Of a DNA stretch of 50,180 nucleotides, positions 13,649 to 25,891 are shown one piece after another. Positions within the stretch are counted from its first letter, which is position 1, and each line of letters opens with the position of its first letter. A program made the translations under genes and the position numbers. Source of the DNA: Cochliopodium minus (lineage: Eukaryota > Discosea > Himatismenida > Cochliopodiidae). The DNA is taken from assembly GCA_024220525.1 (NCBI GenBank), contig JAMYWO010000008.1, positions 155,538 to 205,717 on the forward strand, read 5' to 3'. The notes beneath the pieces are model-generated. The model was not told the origin of the DNA, did not search any database, and worked only from the letters and a program-made list of their open reading frames with translations.

Positions 13649-16600
13649 TCAATAATCACTAGCTTCGTAATCAGTAAATTCTTCAGAAATGACAGGAAGA
13701 TCAGAGTTGACAAAAATTTGGACGTTTCTCTTCAAAGGAGACTGTTTAGGGATATCTACAAGCTCATCTCTATTCTTGGAGCTGTATGCGACAATAGGGA
13801 CATATTGTTTGGAGCGACTCTTTCCACCTCCACCTCCACCAAAGTAAGATCTCAAAGCAAAAAGTAAAACAAGGATCAACAAAGCAAGACCTATGCCAAA
13901 AAAATTTAAAAAAATTAAATGATTTAAAAATTTGAATGATTGAAATGATTAAAATAATTTAAAAAATAAATGATTTAAACAAAAAGTTTTTAAAAAAGGA
14001 AATTAAATTTGTTTACCTCCTAAAATAGCGATTAACATTGCGTCTTTGGATTCCAAGTCAAATTGACTAACGACTGTGGTTGGAGGTTGAGCAACGGTGA
14101 TGTTGGAGACAGATTGAAGGGTGGCAAACCCCCCAAAAGAGGCACATTGGCAAAAAGTGTGAGTAGGGGTGGTTTTGGAAGTGACAACGAAACAACCTTC
14201 TTCAGACCATGATTGGGAAGATTCGTCCCAAACAGCGCATCTCAATTTATTCAAGGTAACGTTGTTAGGCAAAGTGTTGGGATCCAAAAGATTGTCAAAG
14301 CTCGATTCGATTCTCACTTCGGACAAAGGAACGAAAGTTTCAGTGAAGTTGTAAAGGTTCACGTCAGTGTTGAAATTAGGCTGGATCTGTTGTCTCGATT
14401 CGGAATTTCTTACCGAAAGAGAAGCGATGTTAGAAGTTTGTTCTTTGGAGTTGTTGGCATAAGATCTCACGTAAGGGCTCAAGTAAACAATGAACACTGC
14501 ATCCAAGTAATCGTTCGTTTCACCTGCATTGGTCAAAAGTCTTCTAGGAACCAAAGTAGAGGTGTTTCTGGAGAAATAGAAGATAGGTAAATTGTTTGCG
14601 TCATCTTTTATAGTGTAGAGGTAGGTGTAGTTTGTGGTGATAGAAAGTGGAGATGCGCCGAAAAGCTTTGGAGTCAACATTGCTTGAGCAATCATGTTTT
14701 CGACGAGGATGCTTTCTCGGGAAACCAAAGCGGAATAAGATTTCACGTTGGTGACGTTTCTCAATCTTGAAAGGGAATCCAAGAAGAGAGTGTACGTCTC
14801 GAGCTTGCTGTCATCCCATTCAAGATCATTTATTTGAAAATTGATCAACTCTTTTATTTTGAGAACTATAGAGAGTTTGTCTTCGTCCAAAATTTCTTGG
14901 GGGTAGCGTGAGAGATGGTTGATCAACTTTGCGTAGGTGTGAATAGTGAGGCGGGTGATGGGCAAGTACAAAACATATGAAGTGAGGTTTGATCTGAGAG
15001 GGAATCTGACGGAGATGTTGCTGATTGGAGACTCGTTGTTCAACAATTGAATGGAAAATTGAACAATGTGCAAAATCCTTTCGTAATTTCCGTACCTGGC
15101 CAAATTAGGAAGAGAGGATATTAAAGAGGACACAGTGTTGATTGTGGAGTTGGTGAGGTTAAAGGACGCAGAAACGGGGATTGAGACTTCTTGTATGTTA
15201 CATGCTCCATAGGTGTCACATACTTCCACTTGGAGTGATGTAGCGTAAAGGGGGAGGGTTATTTCGTAGGAGCGAGACAAAGAAGGTTGCAAGAGCAAAG
15301 GAACAAGTTGTTTGCTTTGTCCGTCGTATTTGAAGTATCCGACGTTGTAACTCAAGGGGTAGTCGAGATAATCGTCTTCCCACAAAGAAAAGCTGACAGT
15401 GAGGTTACTTTCTATGTTATCAAAAGAATTCATCTCCACTTTGACATTTCCTCCAAGTGGAGCTTCATTAATAGCAATAGGCAAACTTGCAGAGCCATAT
15501 CCGTTTCTGTCTTGCGCAACAACAGTTACGTTATAGATTAATCCAGGTTGAAAGGTGTTTGGTTGTACTTCTATTCCATAGAATCTGGTTATGACCACTC
15601 TACTGTTATCTATTGGTGGATTGAACGACACATTCACTCCTAATATTCCGTTTCCCAAAAGAGATGTTATCGTCACGTTGAGGGAGAGTCTTTGGTTGCT
15701 CGAGATTCTGTTGTGTTCCACTCCTGATATTTGAACGACAGGTGCGTCATAAAGTTCTAGATTGAGATTGATCGAATGACTTTTCTCTAACAATGGGAGA
15801 TTATTGACCGATGTCTTTTGTCTTATGGTGAGATATACAGTATGATTCCCAATCCTAAAATAAAATATAAAATTTTTAAAAGATAATAAAAGATTTGTTT
15901 TTGAATTAAAAATAATTAAAGTTTAAAAAAATTAATATTCCAAAAGATTATTTACCAAAGTGTTCCAGGTGGGATAGTTATGATAGGAGAATTAATAAAT
16001 ACAGAATCAGACAATGATCCTTGCAAGCAGTTTACGAGAGGTCCGAAAGTGGAAGTGGTACAACTCCATTCCCAATCAAACAAAGTGTAGTTTGTGCCAG
16101 GATCCAAGGAACTAGTGGCATCCAAAGTGATGTTCTGGATTCTGGAGATTCTTTGATTTCCAAACTTGATGTTGGCAAAGAGAGAAGGTTGTACGATCAC
16201 CTTTATTCTATCGTAACTGGATAACTTTTCGGATTCATCAATAGTTGCACCATAATCTAAATTGAATACACTTTGAGGTGGAATGGTTCCAGGGGTGATC
16301 AAAAAGTTTTTGTCGACAGAAAGAACGGAGTCTACTTGAAAGAAGTTTCCAGATGTTCTTACCCAAGCAAAATCGATCTTTTCAAAGTTTAATTGATCTT
16401 GAGTGAAACAAGGTGTACTGACTTGTCCAACAAAAGAAAGATAGGAAGAAGTGGAGACGATGAGAAAATCTCCGATACCAGAATTGACTTGAGTTTTGGT
16501 GATGTTGAGGACAGAAAGGTTGAAGCTGATTGAATCATTAAATCCAAGAAAGTTTTGAGCACTCACTGTGAAATTGTAAATACCAACTTCTAATTGTTCA

Positions 16601-19600
16601 CTGTTGAATATGATGACAGAAGAAGTTTGAGTTTCGAGAAAATCATTCAAAGAATCGATATCTGTTGTAGGTCCTGCAGATAGAACAGCAGCACTCCAAA
16701 CAATGTTTTTGAGTGGTCTTCCTCCTGTCCCAATTGATCCAGAAATGTCAAATGAAAAGTTTGAACGATAATTGACAAGACTAGGGGCAATTATGGAAAG
16801 CATAAAAGGATTTATGACAGCAGGTATTGACAAAGGAAGAGAAAGGTTGGTAACAGAGTACCCTGAAAAATTGGTTTCATCTTTGATGAGGTAAGGAAGA
16901 AAAGTGATGGTGTCGTTAACAGTTACTGTAGAGTTTGTACCAGGAAATACAACCAGGATTCTTTCGTTTCTCCAGTAACAAAAACTATTTGAAGTAAATT
17001 TGCTCTTTGTATCATTATCAAAATAAGAAGAACAGCTTGTAGCTTGTCCATTAGATCCTGCTTTGTTTGTATTTTTGTCAAAAAGCAATTCAAAAGTGAT
17101 GAGTTTTGCACTAAAACTTGCAGAAATGAGCATTGGAGGTGGAGGTATTTGACAGTAAGAACCAGAATAACCAGAAGAACAATAACACTGAGACTCTATA
17201 CAAGCACCATTGTTGGAACATTGAGCCAAATCAATACATATTTGGTTGATTGGAAATCTGACATTAAATGGACCATCTTCGATTTGGACAGAAGTATTTG
17301 AAGTGAGAGGATCCAAACACAAAATAGAAAGAAGAACATTGTATGAAGCTATTGTGGTGTAGTTTACTGAAAAGAGTCCATTAGATTGGTTTGCAACATT
17401 GAAAAAATATTTGTTTGAAGGGAAAGCTCTTCCTGCTTGGCTCAACATGACAGAGTAGGTGAGATTGGATGAGGGAACCAAATTTCCAAACTGATCTTTG
17501 CTAGAAATAGTGAACGACAAAGGAAATGAGTTTATACCCACAGACAAACCTGGTCCTGAAGCGGTTGTATAAGCACATTGGGCAGCTTGCGGAGACAAGT
17601 ATTCTGCAAAAGGAGATCCATGAATTGGGATATGTGTGATACCTTGCTTGTTCAGATTTAACTCTGTATTATTTTCAGGAACTTTCATGAAAGCTGAGAC
17701 ATTATATGTACCTGACATTGTTGGATAGAACCTTACAATATATTCTCCTGTTGGAACAACCAAAGTTATGTCTCCATCAAGTTCTGTAGGTTGATAAACC
17801 AAAGAGTCATTAGGACCTCTTATCTTTGCAAAAAATTCAGGAGAAATGATATTAGGGATGATTACTGAACCGTTTCTTGCATTAATTGTAAAGTTGTTGA
17901 AGCTCCCAACAATCCCTCTAGTATAGAAATGAGAAATGAAATATGCAATAGATGAAATTTGGAAAGGGGGTGTTGTGATCGGAACTCCGTTTGTACTCAT
18001 CGTTAAGGTAAAGTTTTGGATGGAGCTGTCATAGTTGGTGTAATGCAAAGTCCACATGTTCTGAGCTACATCAAAATCAAAAGAGTATTCAAAGTGGCTC
18101 GAGTTGGATGCTTGTAGTGTTATGTTGGTGTTGGAAAGAGGGTAATACAACTTGTTTCCATAAGAGTCAGTTCCAAATACGTGAATGGTTTCTGGGTATC
18201 CACAAATACTTGAATGAATAGAATGGGAATCAAGTATAATTACATTAGGACAAAGAGGGCCAGGAATAATAAACAATAATTTAGGAAAGCCTTGAACAAA
18301 ATTGCTAGATTGCACAATATTGAGAGAACCGTCCAAAATGAGAGAAGCTTGGTAAAGAGAAGCATTATAATGTAGACTGCCAACAGAAACTGCAAGTTTT
18401 GAGTTATGGAAGCTGGTTGAAGTTGGAATGATATCACTATCTATTTCGAACAAAACAAGGTTTGATCTTTTTGTATTGTTTCCAAAATTTCTAACGATAG
18501 GGTTTCCAAATATATCAGAAACGGTAATGTAGAGAGTAAAATTGAGATCGTTTTGAAGTTGAGAAGTCACTAAGTAAGGGGGTGAGGACATCTCTGATTC
18601 AATGCTTGTTAACTGGGAAAATGCAATAGCATAACTATCAACTCCACTGAAAGATTGTTCAGGCGAAGGGTGAGGAGAAAAGAAAGTAGGAACCAAAATC
18701 TTCAAAATAGCAAGGTTTAAATCTTCACAGAATGAATCAGCATCTGTGTAAGTGTCTCCTGTCGTAGGTTCTAGCAAACTGTTTTGGCATGCACTGAAAA
18801 ATTTTGAACAGTAGGAAGGTGATATGGAAAATCCACCATCATACCACAATAAACTTTGTCTTGGATCACAAAACATTCCGCATTGAAGTTCGTACCATAT
18901 GTTCGAGCATGTTTGAGTTGAATTGTTTCCAGTTATTCCGAACATGTTTGCGACTGACCTGATGGATGTCATTCTAACATTTAATTCGTTTGCGTTACAA
19001 CAAGAACTGGCAGAATAAAACTCTGAACACATTGCATTTTTAGTTGCTTTCTGTTAAATAATATATTTTGTTAGATTTGTTTAAAGTTTGTATCACTATT
19101 TAAATCTGTTAAAAAAATTTTATTTACAAATGGAATTCCAACTGGAGCTGATAGGACACAGTATGTGGATTCTTTGATGAGCAAAGAATGATGTGGAAGT
19201 TGAATTCCGTTGATTGAGATCGTCAAATTGGTTGTAGTATCGCCTAGTCCATTCAAATGAGGAATATAAGTTATGATATACTTTCCATCTGATGTATCTA
19301 ACACTTGATACGTGAATTGGATATTTTCTATCAACAATATTATATCATCTCCTCCCACTTGCCTTTGATTTCCGTTGTCATCTATTGCTGTTATAAATAT
19401 TTTGCTCTCTTGATTTTCTATAGATTCATAGATCCCATTCCCAGAGATATGAGATGAATGAGCATTTGTGTTATATATATTTTGATTGGAATTTGCAAAT
19501 ACTCCACCATTGAAACATGCATCACTGGTTGCATTTTCATTTGAATTGATTATAGATAGTTGATTGATGCCTATATCTTCCATTTCAAACGAATCCAAAA

Positions 19601-20107
19601 AAGGTTGGAACCAATCAAATATATTGGTGCAAAACTGTTCAGGTGTATATGTGGATGTTTTTATACCTTCGATAGATGTATTGTAACATTTTGTGTAGAT
19701 ATCAAAGCATTTGGAATCACATAATGATATATTGCTTCCTGATCTAAATCTTCCAGATATGGGCTCACAAAATAACCCACATGATAATCTATTTATCTCC
19801 TCTATGCAATCATCTGATGCATTCACTATATTCCTTAAATTTAATGATAATATCCTTCCAATATATGCATCTTGATTCAAACTACAACAAGATGATCCAC
19901 TATATTGAGAGCATACTTGATTTGGGAATGCATTCTTCCATATTTTTTTTGAAATATTTTATAAATAAGATTTTTTGATTTCAAAATATAATGGTTTTTT
20001 TATATTACATTTGGCTCAGTCGAAATACATTCCAAATTATCCCCAAATACACCATATAATCCAATAACCATCATTATGACAAGAAATAGTTTCTTATAAT
20101 CTTTCAT
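13649..20107 (-). CDS. Large receptor-like protein with Cys-rich, filamin-like, EGF, REJ and GPS regions
   Basis: Five exons in exact phase (20107-20009, 19934-19128, 19050-15956, 15854-14017, 13890-13649), 2026 residues. Residues 1-22 are a signal peptide. Two tandem Cys-rich domains follow (S-S-C-C ... C-G-L-F-C-E-P and S-S-C-C ... C-G-M-F-C-D-P), resembling folate-receptor/NPC1 N-terminal domains. Then come filamin-type Ig repeats (D-S-Y-G-N, D-Q-F-G-N), one EGF domain (C-S-N-N-G-A-C ... C-Y-C-S-S-G-Y-S-G-S-Y-C) near residue 910, a REJ region (L-D-A-T-S-S-L-D-P ... W-E-W-S-C), and a GPS-like motif near 1875 (C-A-V-W-D ... W-S-E-E-G-C ... C-Q-C). One membrane helix lies near 1940-1960, with a Gly6 run and a roughly 65-residue cytosolic tail. 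Many N-x-S/T sites. Surface adhesion or signalling role inferred, like a polycystin-1 ectodomain on a single-pass anchor. Exon 3 is over 3 kb, unusually long here. Confidence 0.85.
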
Positions 20108-20514
20108 TCTTTCCCACTTCTTTTATATCAAAATATTCTGATTTATATTTCCAATTTATAAAGTGTTTATAGATTAAGGTGATAACAATAAAAAAATCTC
20201 AGTGAGTAACAGAAGATTTTTTTTTTTTTATATTTTGATTATGTAACCTTTCGTATTTTCTCAGTATAATAATTAAAATAAAAAATTGAAACAAGGAAAA
20301 GATGCTTTTTAATTTTTAATTTCCATCAATGACAATCGAATTAATAGCCATTGAAATTTTGATTGATTTATAAACTGATATTGATCTCGATAATCTTTTT
20401 TTTTTGGAGAATCTGAAAGATATCAAATAAATGCTTCAATTCAAAACCAATCAAACCATCTTACAAAAAAAATTATTCTTTATTTAACATTAGTTCTTTT
20501 AATTAATTACAATT
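20108..20514. promoter_or_regulatory. Upstream region of the REJ gene and 3' flank of the next gene
   Basis: AT-rich, no ORF of interest. Presumably holds the REJ promoter. Confidence 0.4.
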
Positions 20515-20847
20515 CTATAATTCTTGTGGAGGGATGCGCCAATACTGGAAATGATTGAATTTCTGTGGAATATCTTTCATTTTCAACAAAGTTTCATCAC
20601 TGTATTTCTCCTCCATATATTTCATATTCCTCATGTTATAGTTATTATGATTCATGACATTATTTTGTTTGATATCTTCTTTTGTTCTTATCTTCTTTGT
20701 GTTATAATCAATCTTCCCTTCTTCTCTTAAATCCATATCTTCGATTCTTTTTTTGGAATTATTGAAAGTTGAGTTGATACATATTTTTTTGGAATTCAGT
20801 TGATAATCAATGTTATCTGATTCAGACAAATCCTTTCTCTTGATCAT
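20515..20847 (-). CDS. Small charged protein of unknown function
   Basis: Single-exon ORF of 110 codons, ATG at 20845-20847, TAA stop. Rich in K, E, D, N and M, probably largely disordered, with basic clusters (K-K-R-I, T-K-K-I-R-T-K) compatible with nuclear import. The C-terminal 30 residues (K-D-I-P-Q-K-F-N-H-F-Q-Y-W-R-I-P) look more ordered and conserved in style, like a short binding motif. Divergent from the HIBCH-like gene, about 235 bp between starts. I do not recognise a family. Confidence 0.6.
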   Translation of the reverse strand: MIKRKDLSESDNIDYQLNSKKICINSTFNNSKKRIEDMDLREEGKIDYNTKKIRTKEDIKQNNVMNHNNYNMRNMKYMEEKYSDETLLKMKDIPQKFNHFQYWRIPPQEL

Positions 20848-21082
20848 AATTGTTTTATTTGTTAAAATTTTTATCCAGTTTTTTTTTATTTTTTTTTAAT
20901 TTTGAGAAAATAATTACCAAAATGATGAATTAATATGCTGATGAAAAAAGTAATTTGATTATTGCTTTGACATTTTCAATTTAAATCAAAGTTTTGAAGG
21001 AATTTAAAAGAATCAAGATCTTTCTTATTTTGAGTCCAATTGTTGTAATTATTTTATAAAAAAAAAAAAATAGAAGGGAGAG

Positions 21083-23606
21083 ATGAAGATAAATAAGAAC
21101 ATTTCCAAGTTCAAAAACCTATCTTTTAAGAAATGTTTTGGGAAAAACAATTATGCGTAAGAATATATCAATAAATATATCCCATTTTCCACAATAAATT
21201 TAAATATATCATGCACATATAGAACATTTCAAAGAATACAAAATTTTGATGTTGAATCATTTGACTATATTCCAAAGCCATTCGTAAATTATTCTTCATT
21301 TTTTTTTTGAACAATATGAACTTAATTAAAAATATATTCAAAGTTGCCTGAAATAGTTGGTAAATATAAATATCCACCTCAATTCCCAAATGAATCAAAT
21401 CCTGTAAAATTTTTTTATATAAAACATCAAAAGATATCTTACTTAGCATTACATACATTTTGATAGCATGAATTATTGACATCTGCTCAATGGTCTTTCA
21501 GACAATTACATATCAATAGACCAGAACAAGGAAATACATTGAATCATTCTTTGGTTGATAAATTACAACGTGCATTAAAATTAAAAGAGAATGGTAATGT
21601 GACAAGAATTTTATTATTGAAGGGAAGATTCAATAGCAATTCTGAACAACAAATAATTCCTTCTGCATATGATAAAGCATTTTGCCCAGGTCCTGATTGG
21701 GGAGAAATTCTTGAGAATAAATCAAAGAAGAGAATGGATCTTGTACATAATTTTTTCAGAGGTAAATGAAATGATAAAAATCATCTTGAAAACTTGCTAT
21801 ATATAAATATTCTCACTATAATGATCATCTATTTATATTATACTTATAAATTCTCCCAATATCGATCAAAAATTTGATTTTATTGAGCAAATATTAAATC
21901 AAAATCGCTGATCATGAATAAAATAATAAAAGATATAACCAATTTTAAAATTTTCATTACATAATACTGCAAATTCTCAAAATATTAATCATAATCCACT
22001 GTAAATTAGAACAATATCAATTGATTATGCAAATATATAACTTCCCAAAACCATTAATTGGATTGATGAATGGATCTTTATCTAGCAGTGGAGCAGGTAT
22101 GGCATTCAATTGTGGTTTGAGAGCCTCAACCGCAACATCACTCTTCGCAATGCCAGAAACAGGATTCGGATTCGTGCCTGATTGTGGACAAATCTATCAG
22201 ATTTCCAAACTCCAAAAAAGCTTAGGAACATATCTTGCTTTGACGGGTAGACGTGTTGTTGGGTTTGATTTGAAGCATTTGGGTCTTGCTTCTCATCATC
22301 TTATCGTTGGTTTTGAGAACAAGATAGGAGAGGTCGTGGGGAATGCATGGACATCTGACTACAGAAAGATCTTGAAACTTATAGAGCCTTTCGAGTGCAC
22401 ACCTACTCCTTTCAGTTTGGAGAAATATGTCGATCTCATTGACAAATGCTTCAGCAAGGACACTGTTGAGGAAATAATTGATGAATTGAAGAGTTGTTAT
22501 GACAGCTTTGCAACCAAAACACTTCAAGAATTACAAAAAAAATCTCCTTTGTCTTTGAAACTTACTTTGGAAGCTATCAGAACAAGAAACCGCGAAGATC
22601 TTGATTTGAGAGAAACTATGCATATGGAATGGAGAGTTGTAAAGAGATTGTTGGATGATCCCAAGTCCGATTTGTACACTGGTTTGGATTCTACTGTCAT
22701 TTCTGGAAGAAGTTCTCCTAGAGTAAGACCTGCATGGAAGCACAACAGCGTCTCTGATGTTCCTGAGTCCCTTGTTAAATCTTATTTTGAACTTTTTAAT
22801 AACAGTGAAGATGATTTTATTGACCACATCGAAGAAGTAAAATTAACTTTTTTTTTTTTAAAAAAAAATTCTTTTTAATTCTTTGTTTTAGAGACCAGCT
22901 GGTGAAATTGATCAAATCATTTCTTACCTTGCCAATCATAGAAGACTTCTTTCCGAATTCTCCATCCCTAAACATCTTGACGAAGTTCAAATCACCCCTG
23001 AACAAAAACAAGAGCTCGAAACAGTTTCCCTCGAGGTCGACGACAAAGATCAAGAGAAATACAAGATCGAAGGAGAAGCCGAGTTGTTCTTTAACGCCGT
23101 TTCTCAAAACAACAGATTCGACAATTTTGAATGGGACGACAACGAAGGAACCATCACCTTTGAGTGTCCTATCGAGTTTGACTTTGACAGACTCTCTGAT
23201 CGTAAAGCTTTGGATGATATCTTCTACACTGCAAGAGCTGAATCTCAAATCAACAACACTCCCATGCCGGATATGACTGAGTTCGAGATTGCTCGCCAAC
23301 AAATTGAGGAATCTTACTCTAATTTGTATTTAATCGAGGATCTTTCTGACTTTTTCAACCGTTGGATGTCTGCTGAAAATGATATGCAAGAAGAGAAAAT
23401 GCGTAACAAAGATTGGAGTAAGTTTGTTGATTACAAGTGTTACATCCATGCTCCTCAATTATTTATGGAACCTCATGTTGATGGTAAAAAAAAAACAAAA
23501 ACTTTTTGTCTTTTTAAATTTTTAATACTTATTGTTTTTTTTTTTTTTTGCAAATATAGGTGAATATTTTGATGAGATTATCCCTATCGAAAAGAGATAT
23601 TACTAA
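21083..23606 (+). CDS. HIBCH-like crotonase-fold protein, probably mitochondrial (mS47-type candidate)
   Basis: Eight exons: 21083-21156, 21223-21283, 21344-21403, 21467-21761, 22010-22836, 22892-23483 and 23560-23606 in phase (seven listed; the first three are short and less certain). The N-terminus is rich in K/N/F and lacks acids, like a mitochondrial presequence. The core matches 3-hydroxyisobutyryl-CoA hydrolase: I-N-R-P-E-Q-G-N-T-L-N, A-F-C-P-G-P-D-W, A-M-P-E-T-G-F-G-F-V-P-D-C-G and L-A-L-T-G-R-R. HIBCH acts in valine breakdown; a relative, mS47, is a mitoribosomal subunit in plants and other protists. The usual glycine-rich G-G-G oxyanion loop reads S-L-S-S-S-G-A-G, and an acidic extension of over 150 residues follows the core, both favouring a structural role. 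An alternative start is ATG 21131, splicing directly to 21467. Confidence 0.82.
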
Positions 23607-23858
23607 AAAATTGAAAAATAATCCTTTTCAAATAAAAAAAACTTTATTATAAATTATTTCATTAAAAATTTAACAAAAAAAAAACATGACACTAACTCTT
23701 CTTTCATTCTTTGGAACTAATTTTTTTTAAATCCTTTTCTTATGTTGCCAATTTGGCCAAATATTCACTTAAAACACTTTTCACCAAAAATAAAAATAAA
23801 AAATTGAAAAATAGAAAATACCATAATTTCTCTTTCAATACTGGATAAACCTAAAATA

Positions 23859-24188
23859 ATGGAAGATAATCAAGCCAAACATAAAAGGAAGAGATTGAAT
23901 AAGAAATCTTTGGAAAAGGAATTTTGTAGATTGGTAATTAATAAGAGGGAGAAGAAAAGGAGGAAAAATAAAGAGGTTTTGGAAAGAGAGAATACCAGAA
24001 AGCTCATCAATACTCTGGATCTTAGCTTCACACCTCTTAATAAACCTTATCATAAGATCCACAAGCGGTTGAACAAGAAGCTTGCCAATCACCGGAGAAA
24101 ATCTTCTATTGATATTAACAAAAAAAACAATGACTTTCAATTGAGTGAATCTTATTCTTATTCTGAATCGGATTCGAATGAATTGTAA
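23859..24188 (+). CDS. Small basic, probably nuclear protein
   Basis: Single-exon ORF of 109 codons, ATG 23859, TAA stop. Strongly basic with bipartite-like clusters (K-H-K-R-K-R, K-R-E-K-K-R-R-K-N-K) and an acidic-serine tail (S-Y-S-E-S-D-S-N-E-L). The charge pattern suggests a nuclear or nucleolar protein. No family recognised. It lies 250 bp downstream of the HIBCH-like gene on the same strand. Confidence 0.6.
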   Translation: MEDNQAKHKRKRLNKKSLEKEFCRLVINKREKKRRKNKEVLERENTRKLINTLDLSFTPLNKPYHKIHKRLNKKLANHRRKSSIDINKKNNDFQLSESYSYSESDSNEL

Positions 24189-24229
24189 AATATTTTTTTG
24201 AAAAACTTCAATTTTTATTGTTAGTAAAA

Positions 24230-25762
24230 ATGATCGATATTAATCAACATATACAAATGATAATATTAATCTCATTGAATAAGTATCTTAATCTTTGGAT
24301 ATATTTAACAAAGTGGCCAAAGTTTCATTGAAAACATTTCATTATCATTGCGATATAGTATAAATCATTATAATCATTTTCTTTGGATATGTAATTGATA
24401 GATCTTATTAGATATAGAAAGATATCTCATCATCCTTATAGTATGATTTTATATTTTATAAAGATATACTTCAACAATAAACTTATCTTTCAACAAATTT
24501 ACATTCGATCAGAAGCACAACTAATGATAAGACATTCGGCAATAAAAATCTTATCATAGGACAATTTATTGAGCAGCAACAAACCGCCAATAATTCAGAT
24601 GATTCTGCATCTGAGGGCAATTCAGTGATTGTCGATTATATCCCCAAGAACAATAATCTTTCCAGCAACAACATCAATACCTCCAACATCAATAGCAATA
24701 ATAATGTAAATAATGCATCGAATGAAAATAACAGCATCTCTCCAAGTTTCAATAGATATGATAACATTCAATTTTATCCAACTAATCAAGAATCCAATTT
24801 CAATTTATGTAACCATTTTTTTTTTAATACTTTTTAAAAAAATAAATTAATTGAATTATTTTTGATAATACATTTTATCAAACTTTGGTAGTTTCAAATA
24901 TCATTCAAAAAAAAATTGTTTCAATATTTTTTCGACAAAAGTTCACAAAAGATTCAATGAAAATTTTTCTTGATTAATTAAATAAATTTTTTAATTAAAA
25001 ATTTATCTCATATCAATATTTTCGAATTTTTTTTTATTGAAGATTTTTTTTTTTAAATTTTTATTTAGCTATGATAAAAAAAGATATGATACCAATGCTA
25101 AATTTCACTACTTTTACCAAAATAAAAGAAAACATTCTTTCAAACTGGAAAGACAACAGCAATATCCTCTCCTTCTTCGAGAACTTACTCGGTGACGGAA
25201 AAAGTTTCATCACGATATACCACAAGGGTCCTTCTCATCTCCGGGAGCACGTCTTTTCCAATCTTTCCATCTCTTTTGAAAAAAAAGAATTTTTCTTTAT
25301 GCAGATGTGTAAAATGTTTTCTTCTTATGCTTTTGATTTTGATCTTTCTTTGCCTTTGCCAGTAAATAGTTTTTTTTTTTAAAATTATGATTTTTAATTT
25401 ATTAATTTTTTATTATTTGAATTGTATCAAATAAATAATCACAATTTTTTTTTTAAATTTAAAAATTCTTGTTAAAGATTGTTTTATTTTTTGACAAATT
25501 TTTTTTCTTTAGGATGGTGTTGTTCAAGTAAGTTTTTAGTTATTTTTAAAATTTTTATAATAAAAAATTTGGTTAGTTTCATTTGATGTATCCTGATTTA
25601 GTATTTTCCATTGACAAGTTTGTAAAAATTGATCAGGTAAAACAATTTCATTTTTTTTTTATTTCCAAGAAAATTTATTTTTAAAAAATTTTGATGCAAT
25701 AAAGTCCAACCAATTTTTCTTCTACAATTTCATTGGGAAGAATCTCCTTCACTTTTTGGTAA
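24230..25762 (+). CDS. Unrecognised protein encoded by small exons
   Basis: Proposed exons in phase: 24230-24282, 24513-24808, 25069-25371, 25513-25527 (15 nt), 25602-25621 (20 nt) and 25705-25762 (TAA). The large exon at 24513 has no ATG, so the first exon (ATG 24230, donor GTATCT, acceptor GATCAG) is a best guess. The N-terminal 110 residues are Asn/Ser/Gln-rich and disordered. The ordered part begins K-D-M-I-P-M-L-N-F and has an acid-rich helix, L-L-G-D-G-K-S-F-I-T, and D-F-D-L-S-L-P-L-P, ending P-T-N-F-S-S-T-I-S-L-G-R-I-S-F. No known domain identified. The two tiny exons are supported by consensus splice sites and continuous frame only. Confidence 0.55.
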
Positions 25763-25891
25763 AAGTAAAACTTAACTTATTACCTCAAAACAAGAAAATG
25801 TCTCTTTGGAATGAATTTTAAATAATAAGTGAACGTTTTTTTAAGGAGATTTTATTTGTTAAATAAAAAAGAAAAAAAAAAAAGAAAAAAA

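Noticed and set aside
14213-14590. Plus-strand frames opposite the REJ gene (also at 15287 and 17044)
   Set aside because: Antisense shadows; the minus strand has the clear domains and splice sites.
22817-23302. Minus-strand frames opposite the HIBCH-like gene
   Set aside because: Antisense shadow of conserved exons on the plus strand.
24230-24282. Relation of this first exon to the palindromic element at 39447-39544
   Set aside because: They share about 25 AT-rich bases only; not enough in this base composition.
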